Shown here piece by piece: positions 47,273-57,590 of a DNA stretch of 64,000 nucleotides. The notes beneath the pieces were generated by a model, which searched no databases, had not been told where the DNA came from, and saw only the letters and a program-made list of their open reading frames with translations. Positions within the stretch are counted from its first letter, which is position 1. The number at the start of each line of letters is the position of its first letter. The DNA comes from Monarcha castaneiventris obscurior (taxonomy: Eukaryota > Chordata > Aves > Passeriformes > Monarchidae). The stretch covers positions 58,375,647-58,439,646 of the forward strand of contig JAMPIT010000894.1 in NCBI GenBank assembly GCA_026261815.1. The letters are read 5' to 3'. A program made the translations under genes and the position numbers.

Positions 47273-49146
47273 ATGGGAAACAAGTTAACGCTGGCACAAA
47301 GGGAGATTTATGTCCAAGTTGGGGATACCCTAAAGGGGGGTGGATTCAGATTTTCCAAAGGGCTTTTAAAAAGTTTATTCAATGGATTTTCTTTTATTTT
47401 CCAGAAACCACTGCCTCCGATGTCTCCACATCCACCTTTTGGACCAAGGTCTGAGATAAACTTCTGACTGTTAAAAGCTGTGGAGACTCCTCTGCTGATA
47501 AATTTATTCCTTTATTAATTATAATTAGAGACGCTGTTGTGACACAGAGGACAATAAAAGAAAAACCTCAAGTTGCCATCCCCAGTTCACCCTGTCCCCC
47601 TCGTCCCAAACCCAGATTCTCCAGACCCACTACCCCTATGCAGGGGAGATCGACGACAGGACAAAGCCGCAAGGCAAGGGAGAGCCGCCTGCCTCCCTCC
47701 TCTCCTCCATCTCCTCAGCCCCCTTGCTGGGACGGCACTGGCCATGCCGCCTCGGACTTGTCCCAAACCCCCAATCCTTGCCCCTCTACCCCAGTTACAA
47801 CCCCTAAAATAAGAAAATCTTGTAAATTTGAGGACCACAGTGGCACAGACCGCATGGCCCGACACTCCATTTTGTCTTCCCCACAAGCCCCTGAATCCCA
47901 AGATGGCGGTGCCCTCATGGCAGAGCCCGCCAAAACTTCTTCTCCTTCCCATAATCCCTCTCCCCTTCCCACCAAAAACCCTTTCCACACCCCTGATGAA
48001 GCTCCTCCCTTCACCCACCCCTCGGGGCGGGGTGTCCAGCGGCCCCCCCCCTTCCAAATTGCCCCATCCCTTGGCACCCCTCCTCCGGTTCCCATGCTCA
48101 AGAAACCAGAAGAGATGCCATCTTGGCTCCCAATCCTTTTTCCCATGCCCCCGCTTCTGGTTCCCACACCTGGGAAACCAGAAGGGATGCCATTTTTACC
48201 GATTCTAAGCTTCACAATAAAAACAACAACAACTCTTTTGTAACCCCCGTTGTTTTTAACCGGCACGGCCGTAACCCAAGGTGGGAAGCATTTGATTTCA
48301 ATAAATTGAAGGAGCTAAGCAAGACCCAAAAGGTGCATGGTAGGGAAAACTCCTATTTTAAAAGTCTTTTTACTGCTACAATTTCTACTGCAATTCTAGT
48401 CCCTGCTGACATCAAACAAATTTTTGCCTGCTTGCTCACGCCTTCCGAATACAGGCTCTGGGAGGTTACTTGGAAGCCGTACCTCTCAGAGCTCCTTCCT
48501 ACCTTATTAAATCATCCTGATAATGTTAACATTGCAATGGACCACCTTACAGGGGAAGGCCTTTTGTCTAAACCCGAGGACCAAGCAGAACAATTACCTA
48601 CCACAGTCCTCGCTGCAATACAGGGTGCAGCCGAAAGTGCCTTCACAACAATGCCACCCAAAAGCAATTCCCAACTACACCTTAATTAAACAAGGCCCAA
48701 CTGAAACTTATATGGACTTCACTGATCGCCTGGAGTATGCCATTGAACAACAAGTCAATGACATTACTGCACGCGAGTCTATTTTAAGGGAACTAGCTAG
48801 AGTCAATGCAAATGATATCTGTAAATGTATTATTAATGCTTTTCCCTTCTATCCACTGCCCACTCTGCAACAAATGACCGAGGCATGTACCCGCCTCACC
48901 AATCAAGACCCTGACACACTCAAACAGAGAGAGGGAGTTCCTGGGAGGATGGTGGCCGCAGCAGAAACACCTACAAAACCCACAGAATATATATGTCAAC
49001 GCTGCAGAAAGAAGGGACACACAGCAAAATATTGCCGAGTGCCAGTGCCCATCCACAGCTGGACAAGACCAACACAACCGACCCAACAGCCAGTCCCTCC
49101 ATGCCCTGCGGAACCACACCTGCCATTAACACAGCAGGGAAACTAG
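47273..49146 (+). pseudogene. gag: element B gag
   Basis: Starts at ATG 47,273 with MGNKLTLAQREIY, including a glycine for myristoylation. A frameshift near 47,370 leads into KKFIQWIFFYFPE, then a TGA near 47,453. A proline-rich linker follows (about 47,580-48,200). A second shift near 48,230 leads into capsid (PRWEAFDFNKLKELSK, then PADIKQIFACLL). A third near 48,650 gives the major-homology-like IKQGPTETYMDFTDRL. One CCHC zinc knuckle, CQRCRKKGHTAKYC, is at about 48,994-49,035. Stop at 49,144. Gag assembles the particle. Layout is betaretrovirus-like with a single visible knuckle. Confidence 0.88.
49137..49143 (+). promoter_or_regulatory. gag-pro -1 slippery site GGGAAAC
   Basis: G GGA AAC in gag phase sits directly before the gag TAG (49,144-49,146). 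A -1 slip continues in the protease frame as LGVKHGK. GGGAAAC is a known betaretroviral slippery heptamer. Confidence 0.88.
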
Positions 49147-49859
49147 GCGTCAAGCATGGGAAAGCGTCCTCGCGTGTGGACATAAATAAAAAAGCTGCTG
49201 TCAGAATAGATGTTAAACTGGTGGAACCAACCACCTTTGATCGAGTACAAGTACATTCTATACAGGTAAAAACAGACTACGTTATTTCTTCACGAAAGAT
49301 TTTAGTTATAGGGGACCCTCACTCAACACCTTCTGAATTAGAGGTGATTCCCGTCGTGACAACTACCGACAAGAACGGACAATTTCACATGGTGGTGAAG
49401 TGCAACTTTCCCCCATTTTTCTTACCCAAAGACTACAGCATTGCACAAGCCATCATCCTTCCAGAGGAGACACCGGGACATCCAGACTTTCTGGGTGCCT
49501 TCTGGGTGGAAAGCTTGGGGACTAACAGACCAATGGCCCAATACAGACTTCATAATAATGGTTCTTCTGTTTCATTCGCAGGCATGCTCAATATGGGGGC
49601 CGACGTGACGGTCATCTCTGCCACCGATTGGCCATCACGATGGGAGCTTCAGAGCGTGGATGGCCTCATTTCGGGTATAGGTGGATCAGTGCCAGCCCAG
49701 AGGAGTAAGCACATTATTCAAACTGAGGGACCAGAGCAGCGGGTAGCATCAGTCCGCCCTTTTGTCATAGACTCTGGTTTTACACTCTGGGGTAGAGATC
49801 TTATGTCACAATGGGGCACAAGGATGGAGATGTCACCAGCTCCGACCCAGGATTTTTAG
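49143..49859 (+). pseudogene. pro: element B pro: dUTPase-like remnant and protease
   Basis: Entered from gag by frameshift. Residues up to about 49,560 resemble a degenerate dUTPase-type domain, with FFLPKDYSIAQAIILP recalling its fourth motif. The protease follows: GMLNMGADVTVIS at 49,581-49,619, then SGIGG and [11 protein letters not shown]. The active-site triad that should read DTG reads NMG, with AAT at 49,590-49,592 in place of the catalytic aspartate codon, so the enzyme is expected to be dead. It would normally cut Gag and Gag-Pol. The frame itself is open to TAG at 49,857. Confidence 0.88.
49850..49856 (+). promoter_or_regulatory. pro-pol -1 slippery site GGATTTT
   Basis: G GAT TTT in pro phase is followed at once by TAG. 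A -1 slip continues as LVKATVEHP, the start of RT. It is close to the GGAUUUA type used at this junction in some betaretroviruses. Confidence 0.82.
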
Positions 49860-51784
49860 TAAAGGCCACTGTGGAGCACCCTACCCAACGCCTAAATTGG
49901 AAAACTGACGTTCCCGTGTGGGTAGATCAATGGTCTTTACCGAAACACAAATGGAGCGCGCTCAACTTGCTCATGGATGAGCAATTGGAGAAGGGCAACA
50001 TTGAGCCCTCCAATAGCCCCTGGAACTCCCCAGTGTTTGTTATCCAGAAGTCGGGGAAGAACAGGTGGCGGCTCCTCCATGATCTGAGGAAGATTAATGA
50101 TGCCCTAGAAGACACGGGACCCCTACAACCTGGGATGCCATCTCCCTCAATGCTACCCAGGGACTGGAAATTGGCTGTTATTGATATTAAAGATTTTTTT
50201 TTTCAGATTCCCTTAGACCCGACCAATGCCCCACGCTTCGCCTTTTCCGTGCCATCAATAAACAGGGAGGCTCCCATGCGACAGTACCACTGGAAGGTGT
50301 TGCCGCAAGGTATGAAAAACTCGCCGACCATCTGCCAGTGGTACGTCGCTTGAATCCTATCTCCCGTATGAGAGGTTGCTTCGAGGGCCATCATATATCA
50401 CTATATGGATGACATCTTGGTCTGTGTCCCAAGCGATTACTACCTGGACTGGACTCTGAAACGAGTCATTCAAGCGCTGCAGGCAGATGGGTTTGAAATC
50501 CAACAGGAGAAAGTTCAGAAGACCACCCCTTGGAAATATCTCGGGCTAGCGATCTCTGAACACACCATCATGCCTCAGCCAATTGTCATTAACGATAACC
50601 CCAAGAATTTGCAGGAACTGCACCAACTTTGCGGCTCGATCAACTGGGTACGTCCACTCCTTGGACTCACCACAGAAGACCTTGCGCCGCTGTTTAATCT
50701 ATTGCGAGGTGGTGACGAGCTGACATCACCACGCATGCTGACACCAGAGGTTAGAGCTTCTATTGGTAAGGTGGAAAATGCTCTCTCCAGCAGGCAGGCA
50801 CACCGTTACAGTCCAGGGCTCCCATTCCAATTTGTTATTTTGGGACAGATGCCATACCTCAATGGTCTCATCTTTCAATGGGACGTGGCCCAGAGAGACC
50901 CCTTGTTGATTATCGAGTGGGTTTTTCTCTCGCGTCAGCTGTCAAAAACTATTACAATACCACAAGAACAAATGGCTAAGCTCAACATCCAGGCGAGATC
51001 GGGCCTCTACACCTTGGTGGGATGCGATTTCACATGCATATACTTGCCTCTCACCAATGATGCCCTGGAACATTTAATTCAATGCAGTGAACACCTGCAG
51101 TACGCTTTTGACTCATACTCTGGACAAATTTCCATCCATTTCCCAAAACATAAATTATTCAATTCGGCCTTTAAAATCATTCCCAAAATTATGCAAAGTT
51201 TGAAGCCACTCGACATGCTGACAATTTTCACTGATGGTTCAGGCCGGTCTCACAAGTCAGTAATGACCTTGAGAGACCCAAAGACTAGGAAATGGGAATC
51301 CAATGTCCAGCAAGTTCCAGGCTCCCCTCAGGTAGCGGAACTTGCAGCTGTAGTCAGAACGTTCAAAAAATTTAAACAACCTTTTAATTTGGTTTCTGAC
51401 TCAGCATGTGTGGCCGGGGTAGTGTCAAGAGCTGACAGGGCAGCACTGAGAGAGGTGAGCAATCAAAAAATATTTGACTTGCTCTCGAAATTGGTTCATT
51501 TAATATCCCACCAAGAGCAACCTTTCTTTATCATGCATGTGAGATCGCACACTGACCTCCCAGGTTTCATTGCTGAAGGCAACAGAAGGGCCGACCAGCT
51601 GGCCCTGCCCGTGCAGATGGTAAATCTCCCTGACGTGTTTCAGCAAGCGAAAATGAGCCATGCCATGTTCCATCAGAATGTCCCAGCCTTGGTCAATATG
51701 TTCCATCTAACGCGTGACCAGGCAAGGCCATTGTGGCGACGTGCCCCAGCTGCCAAAAATACCAACTGCCATCTTTGGGCATAG
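49856..51784 (+). pseudogene. pol: element B pol: RT, RNase H and integrase N-terminus
   Basis: [22 protein letters not shown] near 49,915, [11 protein letters not shown] near 50,185 with the first catalytic Asp, [15 protein letters not shown] near 50,310, and YMDD at 50,402-50,413. Two TGA stops (near 50,354 and 50,369) fall just before YMDD. RNase H: IFTDGSGRSH near 51,227, AELAAV, SDSACV and EGNRRADQLA keep the D-E-D-D pattern. The integrase zinc domain starts with HAMFHQN near 51,660. A one-base deletion near 51,727 moves the rest into another frame. YMDD, and gag-pro-pol in three frames, place it with betaretrovirus/ERVK pol. Confidence 0.93.
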
Positions 51785-52161
51785 GGGTCAATCCCTGAGG
51801 CCTAAGCAGCTGTGAGGTATGGCAAACAGATGTTACTCACGTCCCCAGCTTTGGGAAGCTTAAATATGTACATGTCTCCATTGCCACTTATTCAGGAGCA
51901 GTTTTTGCATCTGCCCATGCTGGAGAGAAAGCGAAGGACGTCAGCAGCCACCTTACCCAAGCTTTCGCAGTCCTTGGAATCCCAAAAGAATTAAAATCAG
52001 ACAATGGGCCAGCGTATGTCTCTGCCGCAGTCCGCAAATTTCTACAGCAATGGGGAGTAACACATAAAACCGGGATTCCGTACTCCCCCACTGGACAGTC
52101 TGTAGTAGAGCGCACCCATCAGACTTTAAAAAGGGTTCTTGAAAATCAAAAAGGGGGAGAC
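51727..52161 (+). pseudogene. pol: element B integrase core
   Basis: In the shifted frame: IVATCPSCQKYQ completes the HHCC zinc motif, then a TGA near 51,796. The catalytic core shows WQTDVTHV, KSDNGPAY (Asp at 52,000) and VVERTHQTLK (Glu at 52,108). The last two are 35 residues apart, the D,D-35-E spacing. The core ends at NQKGGD, where an LTR is inserted at 52,162. Integrase would join viral DNA to the chromosome. Confidence 0.9.
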
Positions 52162-52505
52162 TGTCGTCCTGGTTTTCACAGCGTTCTATGTTTTTACTTT
52201 TGTAGTAGAAGTTCTCATGCATTTTCTATGAACATAGCTCTTGTTTTTCTAACCGGCTTAGATTGTTTTCTGAATTTCTGGATTGTTGTTCATTCCTTTC
52301 TCCAAGGCGGAGAAAGGTGATAGACTGTGTTCCTATCCTGTAAAACTCTAGAGGTGTTAACCTCATCTACCAATGTATGATTGTTTTAAAAGAGGTATAA
52401 AAGAGGATAATAAAGGTAGGCAGGGTCCTTTCGCTCTGTTTGGTGGTCCTGACCTGCTGCTAACCTGCTGTTTGAATCTGCATGTTCGTGTCTGACACTG
52501 CGACA
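52162..52505 (+). mobile_element. 344-bp solo LTR nested in element B integrase
   Basis: TGTCGTCCTGG to CTGCGACA, with TATA-like GGTATAAAAG near 52,394 and AATAAAGG near 52,410 in plus orientation. Size fits compact avian ERVK/alpha-type LTRs. The six flanking bases are GGAGAC and TGGGAC (4 of 6 alike), so the duplication is not convincing. The position is certain because integrase resumes at about 52,513 in the same frame. Confidence 0.8.
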
Positions 52506-52512
52506 TGGGACA

Positions 52513-52809
52513 GTGGTAAGACTGAGTAAGGCACTCTTCACGATGAACTTCCTGAACTGTTCGTTTAAGAACCCTAATCCACCTGTTGTGAGACATTTTA
52601 GAGACAATATAAGAATTAACCTGAGAGAAAGACCTCTGGTCTTGGTTAAAGACCCAGAGACGATGCAGATTAAGGGACCCTACAAGCTTTTAACCTGGGG
52701 CAGAGGATACGGCTGCATGTCTACTCCAACAGGACTGCAGTGGGCTCCTGGAAAGTGGATCAAACCATACTTACAGCCGACCCCAAAGCCTCCAGGCGCA
52801 GTAACTTAA
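52513..52809 (+). pseudogene. pol: element B integrase C-terminal domain
   Basis: VVRLSKALFTMNFLNCSF, then ERPLVLVKDPETMQIKGPYK and LLTWGRGYGC...PGKWIKPYL form the C-terminal DNA-binding domain of a betaretrovirus-like integrase. The frame is open to TAA at 52,807. It continues the core that ended at 52,161, separated only by the nested LTR. Confidence 0.9.
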
Positions 52810-52836
52810 CACCTTCATAGTTTTCCTATTCTTAAC

Positions 52837-52856
52837 CCTATCCTTTTATGTTACAG
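52837..52856 (+). promoter_or_regulatory. env splice acceptor
   Basis: Pyrimidine-rich stretch followed by TTACAG at 52,851-52,856, 14 bases before the env ATG. It is the expected acceptor for the spliced env mRNA from the leader donor at 47,167. Confidence 0.65.
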
Positions 52857-52869
52857 ACAAACCACACCA

Positions 52870-54177
52870 ATGACAGCACCCCTCCTCATTTGCCTCCTGT
52901 CGAACCTCGTTCTCCTACCTGTGACCAGATGGATAGTCCCCCAACCAAAGGCAAACATCTGGACCACTCTGGCAAAGGCCCTCAATCAATCTGGCCTTTA
53001 CCTCTCTATGGACAGCGCAGAGGACCCCATGTCAACATGCCTGGTGGGGATCCCCCTCTTACCCGATGAATATCCTTTCATGGGTAAGAAGCCAGATCTG
53101 GCCACATCCTGGGACAAGTGAACAAAGACCTACCCGTGCGCACAACAAGAGCCCCACGAATTGGCACTTGTGGGCTTGGCAAAAGCCACTTACTGTGTAA
53201 ATTTTTATCATAAGAAGACACACCCTCTTTCCCTGAATAAGGGACAAATTACCCTCAATGTAAACCCACATGATTCAGCCTTTAACATCCAAAATTGGTG
53301 CGATTTTACACCAGACACTCCAGCTTTGTCCACAAAAAAGCCCAGGGTCCTTCCAACAGGGGTGTTTTTTATCTGCGGCGACCAGGCCTGGTCTGGGATC
53401 CCTTCCCGTCTGAAGGGAGGGCCCTGCACCCTGGGAAAATTGGCACTCTTGACCCCCGACAAGAAAAATTTTATTGATTGGACTTCCCATCAAATCGACA
53501 TCCGTCCAAAAAGAGCAATTGGCAACATCAAAGAGGATTGTGACTCTGAAATCATTGATTGGCCTTATTCTAAAAGAGTCGCAGTCTCAATCTTTCTCCC
53601 ATGGGTTGCAGTGGCCCGGGCCTTGGGACAAATCAGCCACATAGAATGTTGGCTTGGAAAGTATGCTAACTATATGTCCAAGACCCTCTCCGAACACCTG
53701 GAGGACGAGGAAATCACCAGGCATGCTACCTTGCAGAACCGCGCTGCCATAGACTTCCTCCTGCTTGCCCAAGGACATGGATGTGAAGAGTTTGAGGGAC
53801 TATGCTGTTTTAACCTCACCAGTCACAGCAAGAGCATCCACACTAAGATTCAGGACATCCAGAAGCAAGTCGGCCAGCTCAAGCAGGAGGGGGAAGAGTG
53901 GTTCGAAAGCCTGTTCAACAACTGGGGACTATCCAGATGGACATCTTCCATTTTAAAAACCCTTTTCGAAGTTATCTTAATCACCAGTTTAGTTGTCTTT
54001 GCCCTTTTTTGCATTAAGCATTGTTTTTTCAATTTAGTAAAACGAAACGGGGGAGATGCTGCGGTGGCTCAGCCCAGCCCCGGGCTGTGCTCTCCTGATG
54101 CCCATCAGGTCCTCGCTATCCAATGGGTGGACGAACCATCATCTGAGGGTATATCAGGGGGTGAGGACGAGATGTAG
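52870..54177 (+). pseudogene. env: element B env, alpharetrovirus-type, SU shortened
   Basis: ATG at 52,870 opens a hydrophobic signal-like start, then surface-subunit sequence with a TGA stop at 53,119. The same frame resumes and runs open from about 53,122 to 54,177. FFICGDQAWSGIPSR and GGPCTLGKLALL mark the end of SU. RPKR at 53,503-53,514 is the furin-type cleavage site. TM has LQNRAAIDFLLLAQGHG (immunosuppressive-domain type) at 53,731-53,781, CEEFEGLCC (CX6CC) at 53,782-53,808 and a membrane anchor at about 53,941-54,040. SU is only about 215 codons, clearly shorter than usual, so it has probably lost its variable middle. CX6CC means SU and TM would have been disulfide-linked, unlike a typical betaretroviral Env. 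Confidence 0.92.
54039..54056 (+). promoter_or_regulatory. polypurine tract of element B
   Basis: AAAACGAAACGGGGGAGA directly precedes the 3' LTR TG. It also encodes KRNGGD of the env tail. Confidence 0.85.
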
Positions 54178-54624
54178 AGCCACCGCCTCTCTCTCTAGAA
54201 AATTCTCCCAGTTCTGCAATTTCATTCGCTAAGGCTCTTCGTTCCTACCTCCTAAACGCGGTTCTTGGGTATCGTGGTTGTCTGTCCCCAGTTCCCTCCT
54301 TTCCCATTGGTCCCCAGTCGATATTGTTAGCCACACCTCCTTCCCTTAAAAGTTGTCGCTGAACCCTGTTTCAGCGCTTATCCATCCCTGGCCCGTCCTG
54401 GCAATAAACTTGTTCCTGGATATCATACGGAAAGCCTCTCCCTGCTTCTTTATCTCTGCACCTCGGCTTGCCGCTCCACCAGGCAACCTCAAGGAGGACT
54501 GCCCCAGGGGAGTGCAGCCCTGACAGCAGCCGCTGACGGACTGTGGCAGCAGTCCCACGGCTTAGTCACCGCGGCTCCATCAGACATCTGCAGCTATCTG
54601 GTTGAGGGACCTCGGACCTCGGCA
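54057..54624 (+). mobile_element. element B 3' LTR
   Basis: 568 bp, TGCTGCGGTGG to CCTCGGCA, matching 46,323-46,898. The env frame enters it for about 120 bp and stops at TAG 54,175. AATAAA at 54,403-54,408. Confidence 0.95.
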
Positions 54625-54630
54625 AGGGGG
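54625..54630. repeat. 6-bp flank of element B, right (AGGGGG)
   Basis: Right-hand partner of 46,317-46,322 with one mismatch. Element C sequence resumes immediately. Confidence 0.7.
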
Positions 54631-55020
54631 CAAGTCCTCAGGTCCTCAGACAGAGCAAAAGGGCTGATGTTACTTCTGATCCTCTTGAAAGGATGTCCAG
54701 TTCATATCTACAAGAAGTGAGCAATGAGTACTGTGACCAGAACTAGAGAGGCCCTGCCTCCAGCCGGGTGGGGGAAAGGGAAATCAGATCTATTGGACGG
54801 TGTGGATCAGATGGCCTGGCAAATCAGACCCACAGGAGTATAAGGCTTTAGTTGACACCTGTGGGAACAATGTACCCTGATGCCATCAAGATATGTAGGG
54901 GCAGAAACCATCTCCATTTCTGGGGTGACAGGGGGATCCCAACAGCTGCCTGTACTGGAAGTTGAAGTGATCCTGACTGAGAGTGAATGGCAAAACACCC
55001 CCATTGCCCTTGATGTAATC
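54631..55020 (+). pseudogene. element C gag-pro continuation
   Basis: Aligns with element A 39,800-40,150: GATCCTCTTGAA, then TCTATTGGACGGTGTGGATC and GGGGTGACAGGGGGATCCCA. The protease active-site region corresponds to ALVDT but then diverges. Similarity to element A ends near 55,015. Confidence 0.82.
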
Positions 55021-55431
55021 ACATCATAAGCTGATATTCCACTGTACAGCAACAAAGCAATCCTGATCCTTCCCCCTGCTCTGAAAAAGAGCACCACGAT
55101 GGGAACATACTGCATATATGGAAACATGTACAGCGTTAGGTACCACACCGACAAGAACAGACCAAGCAACCTTGTGACCAGCAGCTCCAGAATTAATACA
55201 GCAAATGCTTAGATCAAACTTGTTTCCAACCTGCCCTGGGCAGATCTGTTGTTATCTCAACCTTTTGTGACTCAAGTTGGGTGCCAGTTAATGCTATTGT
55301 GCTTTAGGAACAGTACTCCCCAATTTAGTGCCCCCACTGAGACTCTCCAAAACCACACATCGATTACTCACTTCTTTCCCTCCACCCTCTTCCCCTACCC
55401 CTTTCCGCTGCAGTGGATTGGAGAATTGGAG
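55021..55431. other. unassigned sequence
   Basis: Non-coding. Some words (CCAACCTGCCCTGGGCAGATCTG) suggest it may be the outer part of the LTR-like block that follows, but I cannot define it. Confidence 0.3.
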
Positions 55432-55800
55432 GAACAAAAGGCAAAGATCACAGGCTGAGATAAGAACAATTTACTGGAAACAGCAATGAGATAAGAAAAT
55501 GAACAGTAACAGCAACAATATTAATAATAAAAGTACATAAGAGAGAGAGTGCACAGTTCAATTTGACCAAAGCTGCATCACCCAAATTACTCTCTCCCGT
55601 CAGAACCAGTGTCACCCAGCCACTCCGTCCGACATGCTTGCTCCATCGGAAGGAATGTCCTTCTTCTTAGAAGCAAGAGAAAGGGAATCCCTTTTTCCTA
55701 CCCCAGCAATGACAGGATGGGTATTGAGTAACATCTGTGCTTTGGCCACATCCACTCCTCCTGATATGGACGAAAACCAGGACAGTACCAGAAAAAGAAT
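55432..55800 (-). mobile_element. LTR-like block
   Basis: On the minus strand a U3-like region is followed by TTTTATTATTAATATTG and ATTGTTCTTATCTCAGCC, a layout seen in bird LTRs. Boundaries are approximate and no duplication was identified. Confidence 0.4.
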
Positions 55801-57590
55801 ATATTAAGTCTGGCAACATAAAGGCTACCATGTGTTATAAAGCACTGAAATCATTACATATAGGCAATGGTTGTCGAATATGCAGTAAAATTATTTTCCT
55901 ACAATTACTTTTGTAAGTGTGGTTTTTTTGTGTGTGTGATAATCATGATCTGGAAAGTTTTCCTTAAGTCTCTTTATGAAAGGCTTTATGGATATTTATA
56001 TTATATTTTAGCAGGAAACATCCTCCCCTTATGAACTACTTCCTTGCAGGATGTAGTTCAATAAAAACTGAACTTTGGAGCTCACTGCTAACTCATGCCC
56101 GTATTTGTGCAGGACACACACTGAATTTGCAGCTTCCACCCCTCTCCCACTCAAAAAGCTCTGCCAAGCTCAAGTAAGGAAGTAGAGCATAGTGTAGAGG
56201 CAGTTTCTTCTTTTGATCAGCCTTCCCAGAGGCTGAGGCCACACATTGCTTCCAGTGATGAAAGCAAAAAAAGATTCAGCATGTTTATAGACTCCTAACA
56301 AAAGGCTATTCTGCCAAATCTATTTTGGGTAGCTTCAGTTCAACGCTAGTTCTTTTTTAAAGTAAACTCAAAACTTTCAGGGTTCAAATAACTTTTCATA
56401 AAGTAAAATACAGTATTGTTTTAAGTCACCGTGTTTCCCCACTGCTTTGTGTCATAGGCTACTTTAACAAGAAAAACACTTGAAGGGCAGGCAAATGTTG
56501 CTAATTCAATATTATCTCTGTGACTCTACAGAAAGACGCAACTTAAAAACAGTCATTTCAAAAGCATTCCTATGCCATTCAAGGTGAAATGAAACATTCT
56601 TTGTTTCTTCTGAAATTCATCAATTAATACAATTTCATTCCCTAAATAATTTCAATTTTGTACCAAGGAAAATGTGCTTATAGGTGAGAACTGTGCCAGC
56701 TTAATTATTGTATTATGACCACTTGCATACGGAAAATTATAAGTCCTGTAAAATTAATGTTGGAAAGGAGATTTTGGTTCTTTATGGAATACTATGCTAT
56801 TTGATAATACCATTAATGTATAATAATATATTAATATTATTAATATGTAATAGTACACTGTTTTGTAAATAGAAGCTTGCTCTCCTTCAAAACTTAATGG
56901 TGGAGTGGTTCCTGCAGAGCTGTACTACAGTGTATGTTTACTACATCATACAGTAAGGTATGTCTCACAGAATCAACAGAAACACACCATCAACTAGGTT
57001 GGAAAAAACCTTGGAGATGATGCATCAAGTCTCATCTGTATGAGGTCTTTCATAGATACTGTGTATTTTATTAAAAAAGAACATTTGCAAGATCAACTAT
57101 TTTCCTCTGAAACAAAGCAGATGAATTTAATTATTTCTGAGTATTAATTGTAATTAGCACTTAGATGCATCACTGACTTTACAGTTTGACTTTGCTGCTT
57201 CTGTCAGTCCTGTCATCAGTTAACAGCATTTTCATCTATAGAAAAGCCTGGGGGTGGGCAGGGTTTGACACTGTCAAGATTTAAAAAAAAGTGTAACAGG
57301 CAGAGCTCTCTATATATCTGCTGTGTGCTCCCACATTCACCAGGAGTGACTAGAAAAAATCAGAGACAACTCACATAATCAAATATTATGTGGAAAAAAT
57401 AATTCACATGGAGATTAGGTGACACTTACAAAACTATGAACTCTTACTACATGTTGATCAACCAGTGTGAGAGAGGTTTATCAAAATGCATATTCTGTAA
57501 CACGTAGCAGAGCAAAAATATCTTCTGTCATATGAAGACTGATTTCCACTTTCTCTTGGACTGGGAATGCAACTATTTTCCAGTGACAAA
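55801..57590. other. AT-rich non-coding spacer
   Basis: Contains only a short CR1 remnant (listed separately) and a TA/TAA-rich block near 56,810-56,855. No gene seen. Confidence 0.45.
56967..57035 (-). mobile_element. CR1 3'-end remnant
   Basis: CACAGAATCAACAGAA followed by CTAGGTTGGAAAAAACCTTGG and GAGATGATGCATCAAGTC is a diverged CR1 3' end read on the minus strand. Confidence 0.7.

Larger units (their letters stand above)
46323..54624 (+). mobile_element. element B: full-length chimeric provirus, beta-like pol and alpha-like env
   Basis: 8.3 kb with two LTRs, primer site, splice donor, gag, pro, pol, splice acceptor, env and purine tract in canonical order. gag-pro-pol use three frames joined by two -1 slippery sites, as in betaretroviruses. 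Env, in contrast, carries the disulfide and immunosuppressive-domain motifs typical of avian alpharetroviruses. The LTRs differ at roughly 20 positions in about 570 plus small indels, by eye, so insertion is moderately old. It sits in the gag-pro junction of element C. Stops in RT, integrase and env, frameshifts in gag and integrase, and an LTR inside integrase leave it defective. Confidence 0.93.

Noticed and set aside
46323..54624. Possibility that element B is an intact, replication-competent provirus
   Set aside because: Stops before YMDD, in integrase and in env, frameshifts in gag and integrase, a changed protease triad and an LTR inside integrase.
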